This document shows, piece by piece, positions 25,355 to 64,000 of a stretch of 64,000 nt of DNA. This stretch comes from Cristatella mucedo (Eukaryota > Bryozoa > Phylactolaemata > Cristatellidae). Each line of letters opens with the position of its first letter. Position 1 is the stretch's first letter. The notes beneath the pieces were generated by a model that ran no database searches, was not told the DNA's origin, and was given only the letters and a program-made list of their open reading frames with translations. A program made the position numbers and the translations under genes. The DNA is taken from assembly GCA_009760855.2 (NCBI GenBank), contig WPIO01000008.1, positions 4,242,501 to 4,306,500 of the forward strand, written 5' to 3'.

Positions 25355-26497
25355 GTCTGTACTCGGTCCCTTGCTGTTCTCCATATCCATTATACTCAAC
25401 TTCTTGGGAAAATGATTAAGGCCCATGGAATAGGAAGAATATCACTTTTATACTGATGATACTAATCTATATTTGTCATTCAAACCGTCGGAATCTGCTG
25501 CAGCAACTTGGAAACTGAATGCTTACATTGCCAATATTTGATCCTGGATGTCGGAAAACTTCTTGAAACTAAATGACGATAAAACCGAACTGCTGCTCAT
25601 AGGACAACCTATGTGTGTGGCTGGACTACAAGGCTTTGTTCTTCTAATAGGTGATGCTATTGTGCGACCATCACCACGTGCTCGAAATGTAGATGTCGTT
25701 TTCGACACCTGCCTCAATTTTAAAAGCTTTATTCAGAAGACTGCGTCTACAGCTAGCCATCACGTCCGAGCCCTATCTAAGATTAGGAGCTGTCTTCCAC
25801 AGCGGCTTCCAAAAATTGTAACTAGCTCCTTAGTTCTGTCACGGCTTGATTATTGTAAATCTTTTTTGGCTGGGCTAACAAGGAAAGCAAATAGGCCACT
25901 GCAACTGACTATGAATATGGCTGCAAGGCTAGTCTTCAAGTCCCATAGGTTTGGCAACGTGTCTCTTTGCTAAGAGAGCTAGGATGGATGCCGGTTGAAC
26001 AACGTATACAGAGCAAAGTTTTTGCGCTGACCCACAAGGCCCGCCACGGCATGGCTCCTTCGTACCTAGCTGAACTGCTGCACCAGTTTCAGCCTCTTTG
26101 TGCCCTCAGGTCCTGCATGGACAATAAATTAGCTGATCTATTCCTCTGCTTAAAGACCGTTGGCGACAGAAGCTTTAGCTCTGCAGGTCCCAAACTGTGG
26201 AGCTCGCTTCCACAATTCTTACGCAACGACAACTACTCTCCTACTGCCGACTATAGCTCATCCTTTTCAGCGGTCCTGAGCTGCTACTTCCAGGCTACTC
26301 ACTACCTCAAATGCTATCCTGACTCTGCTATGATTCCCACTTTCTCTTTGTTGCGTGAGACTAAGTCTGTTGGGTACCGAATGCGTACCGAAAACCGCTT
26401 AGGCTGTGAGTGTGCTATACAAAACTCTCCTGCGTAACACCCACATGGTCTTTATGACTTTGTGGAATTACAGACGGGGATACATTACATTACATAG
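25355..26497 (+). mobile_element. LINE family A, best-preserved RT-to-3' copy
   Basis: Starts in SVLGPLLF, has FYTDDTNLY at the RT catalytic position, then WMSENFLKLNDDKTELLLIG (141-codon frame). One frameshift near 25,967 leads into the 156-codon C-terminal frame LGWMPVEQRIQSKV .. MAPSYLAELL, ending in the (ACATT)n tail. The first Asp-Asp pair is intact although one residue before it is changed. Confidence 0.9.
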
Positions 26498-26689
26498 GGA
26501 TTGGATAGACTTTAGTACGGATATATATATTTATTTACATCATTGCATATTTAAACCTGAATCGTTGCATGTAAACTTGGGGTCTATCAGAGCAATAAAA
26601 ATATTTAAGAAAGGTTATATACAGGTGTATATGTGAGCTTTCTTAATAAATATACATATAAATCCTGCATGTGTATAAATACACACACA

Positions 26690-26727
<38 letters not shown>

Positions 26728-26801
26728 GTGTATATACATATATATAAGTGTGTTTATACAAATTTTCGAATCACTATGTGGTTTGATATAAATGTATATA
26801 A

Positions 26802-26835
<34 letters not shown>
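26690..26835. repeat. (TA)n microsatellites
   Basis: (TA)n at 26,692-26,725 and 26,804-26,834, with TGTG/TATACA interruptions between them. Confidence 0.9.
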
Positions 26836-26837
<2 letters not shown>

Positions 26838-26869
26838 TTATATCAAACCACATAGTGATTCGGAAATTT
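26760..26869. repeat. 39-nt-arm hairpin around a (TA)n core
   Basis: The left arm 26,760-26,798 and right arm 26,831-26,869 are reverse complements with one mismatch. The loop is the TA microsatellite. It abuts the 5' end of a family B LINE fragment. Confidence 0.88.
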
Positions 26870-27780
26870 TAAAAACCTAACGCTCAAAATCTGCTCTGCC
26901 AGTACATCTGTTGAATCTGCGCGAAATCTAGGTTTCCTAGTCGAAAGTGACCTTTCATTAGACGACCACATCAATTCCACAGTCAAGTCCGCCTACTTTT
27001 ACCTACGCAACATTGCTCAAATTTGGACTTGTTTAGACAGGGATGCCACATCTAAATTGCTCCATGCATTCGTGACATCCCGTCTCGACTTCTGTAACTC
27101 ACTGCTTGGTCTACCGACCTGTGCAATCAGGCGCTTACAACTGGTGCAAAACTCTGCAATCAGGCATATCTGTCGTGAGCGTCGCAATTGCCACGTCACA
27201 AACAATTCCAACATTTAAACAATTCAATTTAAAGCAATTCTAGCTGGCCCACACTCTCTCCTAGTCAAGCAACGTATCGGCTACACGGTTCTGTCACTCA
27301 CTTTTAGGTCTCATCATTTTTTGACCCAGCCTATCTATCAAATATACTCCCAACCTGGCTAAGCATCGCACTATCCGCTTTTCGGAATCTAATCCTTTAC
27401 TCATACCTCATACGAACCTCGAATCCTTTGGAGACCGTGACTTTAGTTCGTACGCTGCCAGAGCCTAAAACTCACTTCCGACTGGCGTCACGACACCCAC
27501 AGACTTGACCACATTTAAAAAGAAGCTAAAAACGCATCTACTCAAAGCCGCATTTATTGGGTCCATGTGATTCGTCCTTTGTAAGCTTGTGCATGCTGAC
27601 ACTTTACATGCTGCCACTAACCATATTTCCATGCTGACCCTGTACATGTGACCTCTAGATGTTATGATGATTGTGATTGAGCATTCACTCAATAACAATT
27701 TGACCATGCTTCCCTTGCAGCAAACATAAAGTGCCTACTTTCGATTGCGTTCTCTGGAGGTGCTATAACAAATATAGTAT
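26870..27780 (+). mobile_element. LINE family B, 3' half
   Basis: From the LTLKIGSA-like block through SDLSLDDHI, RLDFCNSLL and LKSFGDR to CAAACATAAAGTGCC and a short tail. Broken by frameshifts. Confidence 0.82.
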
Positions 27781-28629
27781 TATAGAGTCAAACTTATGTA
27801 ACGTATCACCCATATCCATAAAAGTACTTCAATGATATAATTCCGTACAAAAATATATACTTCACTAGCGCGATGAAATTTGCGTAGGGTTAAAATTGAT
27901 CTTAAAAAATATATATTTTGAAACCAGGTCATTCACTTACGGCTCTAAGAAGTGGCCGTTTGGTTAGGAAGCTTCAATTTTTCTGAGATGAGGCCGATAG
28001 TAAGTTTGAGACATTTCTTTACTTAAGTTCATAGTTTCTGACTAGCGAAAAATTTCATATGTAGTTAACATACTAATTATTATTAAAGGTAGTATGCAAG
28101 ACAAATTTCGTTAGTTTAGACTACACAGCAATGTGACTATCTGAGCGAGCTTACTTTTGCATATTTTTAATGATTTCAAGTTAATAAACTGTTCTAGTGA
28201 CCTGGATGGGCTATGATGTCACTAACACAAATGCAAGGGTTGTTGAGCGAGCAACTTCCGATCTATCGGGATTCCAAAATTTTTTCCATTCTGATTTTTG
28301 ATTAATCAAGCTAAGATAAAACTATCATGGCGCTAGCCCTATATATCAATCGTGCAAATCTCATTTTCCGGGTCAATTTTGCCGATGCTGAACTCAAGGG
28401 AAGACAGAGCAAGATAATTTAATTTAAGGAACCATCTACTCCAGGATAAAATAGCCCTGTTTCATAGATTAGAGTTATAGGGATTTATCTATTCTGGTAC
28501 TACAGTCGAGACTGCATGCTGAAGAATGTCCATGACCATATTCTAAGAAATGCTGATGGAAATTAGATCAACAGACCTAGTGTCTAAATTGTGTCGCATA
28601 ACGTCTACTGCCTGCTCTTTTATGTTCAC
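27781..28629. other. No gene seen
   Basis: AT-rich sequence with no ORF or repeat recognised. Confidence 0.4.
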
Positions 28630-28631
28630 TA

Positions 28632-29119
28632 CAGTCGACTCCGTATATAAGGATATCGGATATAGGAATACTCCGCTTATATGGATAGCAGTTCTTCGTC
28701 CCAGATTTTTATCCAACATTAGTTTTACTCAGAAGACGGGAATACTTCGCATATAAGAATGCCTATAGGCGAGCCCGAGCGTATTCTTATGAGCGGAGTC
28801 AATTCGACTCCGCTTATAAGAATACGCTCGGGCCGGCAAATAGGCATTCTAGTATACGGAATATTCCCAAATGCGGCGCGAGACTAACATTGATTAAAAC
28901 TTGACGGAATTTAATTATCATTAGTCTAACAATCTAAAACAATCAAGGGACACATAATAATGCTCCGGTTATTTAAAGAAGTCTGTAATTTTTTAGTGGA
29001 TACAAATTTGGGATGCGTTTTCTTTGATCTTCCCCGATCTTAACCAAATCTGGAAACTAGAACTGATATATTATTAATAAATTCCTGTATCGGATACTTT
29101 TATACGCGGAGTCTACTGT
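28632..29119. mobile_element. pogo/Tigger-like MITE, 488 bp
   Basis: Terminal inverted repeats of 35 nt (28,632-28,666 and 29,085-29,119) start CAGT and match at 27 of 35 positions. The left flank is TA, as expected for the TA target site of Tc1/mariner-pogo elements; the right flank is TG, read as a decayed TA. No transposase ORF. The interior contains a nested palindrome built from the same ACTCCGCTTATA motif. Confidence 0.8.
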
Positions 29120-29405
29120 GTCTCCTTTTTGAGTTATAACTAGATTTAGACAGATCATAAAGCTATTTAACATGAACCTGACCTTCAACATCGAACTACT
29201 GCACCACTACTGGTAGCACGGCAGGAGACCTTCCTATTCTGACGAGGTTTTCAGAGGGCTATTCATTTTTGGCCGATAGCATTGAATTTACTTTTACAAG
29301 CTAACCAGATCAATCTTTCCGCGGTTTTGTATGTACTTGTGTTTAGTGCGATGCTTAACATTACTTACTATTTACGAGTAGACATCGTGACAGATCGAAA
29401 ACTAT

Positions 29406-29411
29406 TTAATG
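29406..29411 (-). promoter_or_regulatory. Possible variant polyadenylation signal of the myosin gene
   Basis: ATTAAA in the gene's sense, about 300 nt after the predicted stop. No AATAAA was noticed nearer the stop. Hexamers this short occur by chance, so this is only a candidate. Confidence 0.2.
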
Positions 29412-29714
29412 ATCAAGACCATCCATAGAAAGAAAACAGTTATACCCAAGGCTGAATGCTCACAATTGTATCTGTATCCGAGTTTCTAGAGGCAGCAGAG
29501 CACCGAAAAAAGTCAGGACCAATCCATCACAGCCATCGGGTGGTGTTCTTACTAATAACGGCCACGAAAACACGGCACGTTCACGAGAGGAGCAGCGATA
29601 GCACAAGCACTACCGTCGATGCAAAGGTGGCAAAGAGAGAAATCAATGCAGATCCCATACGAGGAGCTTGACTTAAACTCTATAACACCTACAAGGAGAG
29701 GCGGTGGAGCATCA

Positions 29715-63593
<33,879 letters not shown>

Positions 63594-63919
63594 CTGAAGA
63601 GGACATTTCGCAAGCACGGTCGAAATTATCGAAGCCAAGAAACGAAGACTAGGCTGCTCTAGCGAGCTGCCGCTGCTGCGAACTTAGTAATTAAAAGCCC
63701 ATCCAGTGCAGCTCGGGCAGCTCCGACACACGCTTCCGAGAATGCAGCAGCAGCAGCGCGGTGATGGCCCGCTGCTGGTCCGGCAGCAAGAGCTAGCTCT
63801 CGCGTTGACGAATTTACAAAAAACAACAGTCGCTCCATAGCGAAGAGAGTCGAGTGCCGGCAAGCGAACGGCTCTGGTAAGGGCACGTCCAGAAGCTTTG
63901 GCTAAGTGAAATCACACAC

Positions 63920-63939
63920 ACTGTCTCTCTCTGTCTCTC

Positions 63940-64000
<61 letters not shown>
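63920..64000. repeat. (CT)n microsatellite cut by the window edge
   Basis: CT repeats from about 63,945 to the end, preceded by CTGTCTCT variants. Confidence 0.95.

Noticed and set aside
63594..64000. An upstream myosin exon in the last 400 bp
   Set aside because: All frames on the minus strand were read; none shows the P-loop or the block before switch I.

Overview
The window is animal (metazoan) nuclear DNA. It carries most of one large multi-exon gene, a non-muscle myosin II heavy chain, and is otherwise dominated by decayed transposable elements and simple repeats. The myosin sequence is of the animal non-muscle/smooth type (related to vertebrate MYH9/MYH10 and fly zipper). All introns read as GT-AG. 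The repeat landscape (two L2/CR1-like LINE families, a pogo-like MITE, a solo LTR, fold-back-like elements) is that of an invertebrate or basal chordate genome. I cannot name the species.

Layout. From 1 to about 29.1 kb there is no gene I can support. This part holds LINE fragments of two families in both orientations. 'Family A' has an (ACATT)n tail and 'family B' an AATAAT-rich tail. It also holds a degenerate TTTAGGG-type telomere-like array inside an inverted-repeat (fold-back-like) structure at 7.56-8.39 kb, a 27-nt-arm hairpin at 19.4 kb, a 39-nt-arm hairpin at 26.8 kb and a 488-bp pogo/Tigger-like MITE at 28.6-29.1 kb. From 29,715 to 63,593 the minus strand encodes the myosin gene in 25 exons. 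I placed these by joining conserved protein blocks across GT-AG sites. Every junction keeps frame, and the summed coding length is 5,289 nt (1,762 codons plus stop). The 5' end of the gene (N-terminal SH3-like domain, P-loop) lies beyond the right edge of the window.

The encoded chain runs from just before switch I through switch II, relay helix, loop 2, actin-binding region, SH1/SH2 helix, converter, two IQ motifs and a full coiled-coil rod. It ends in a short non-helical tailpiece rich in Ser/Asp, which I identified as an isolated last exon at 29,715-29,871. The introns carry an antisense family B LINE (37.9-39.7 kb), a 1,332-bp solo LTR with matching 4-bp target duplications (42,007-43,338), a second fold-back-like element (60.43-61.02 kb), and long (CT)n, (TG)n and (CAG)n microsatellites.

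The parts most worth a second look are the two fold-back-like elements with the same architecture but unrelated terminal motifs, the solo LTR with its internal 122-bp tandem repeat, the pogo-like MITE with a nested palindrome, and the separate tailpiece exon of the myosin.
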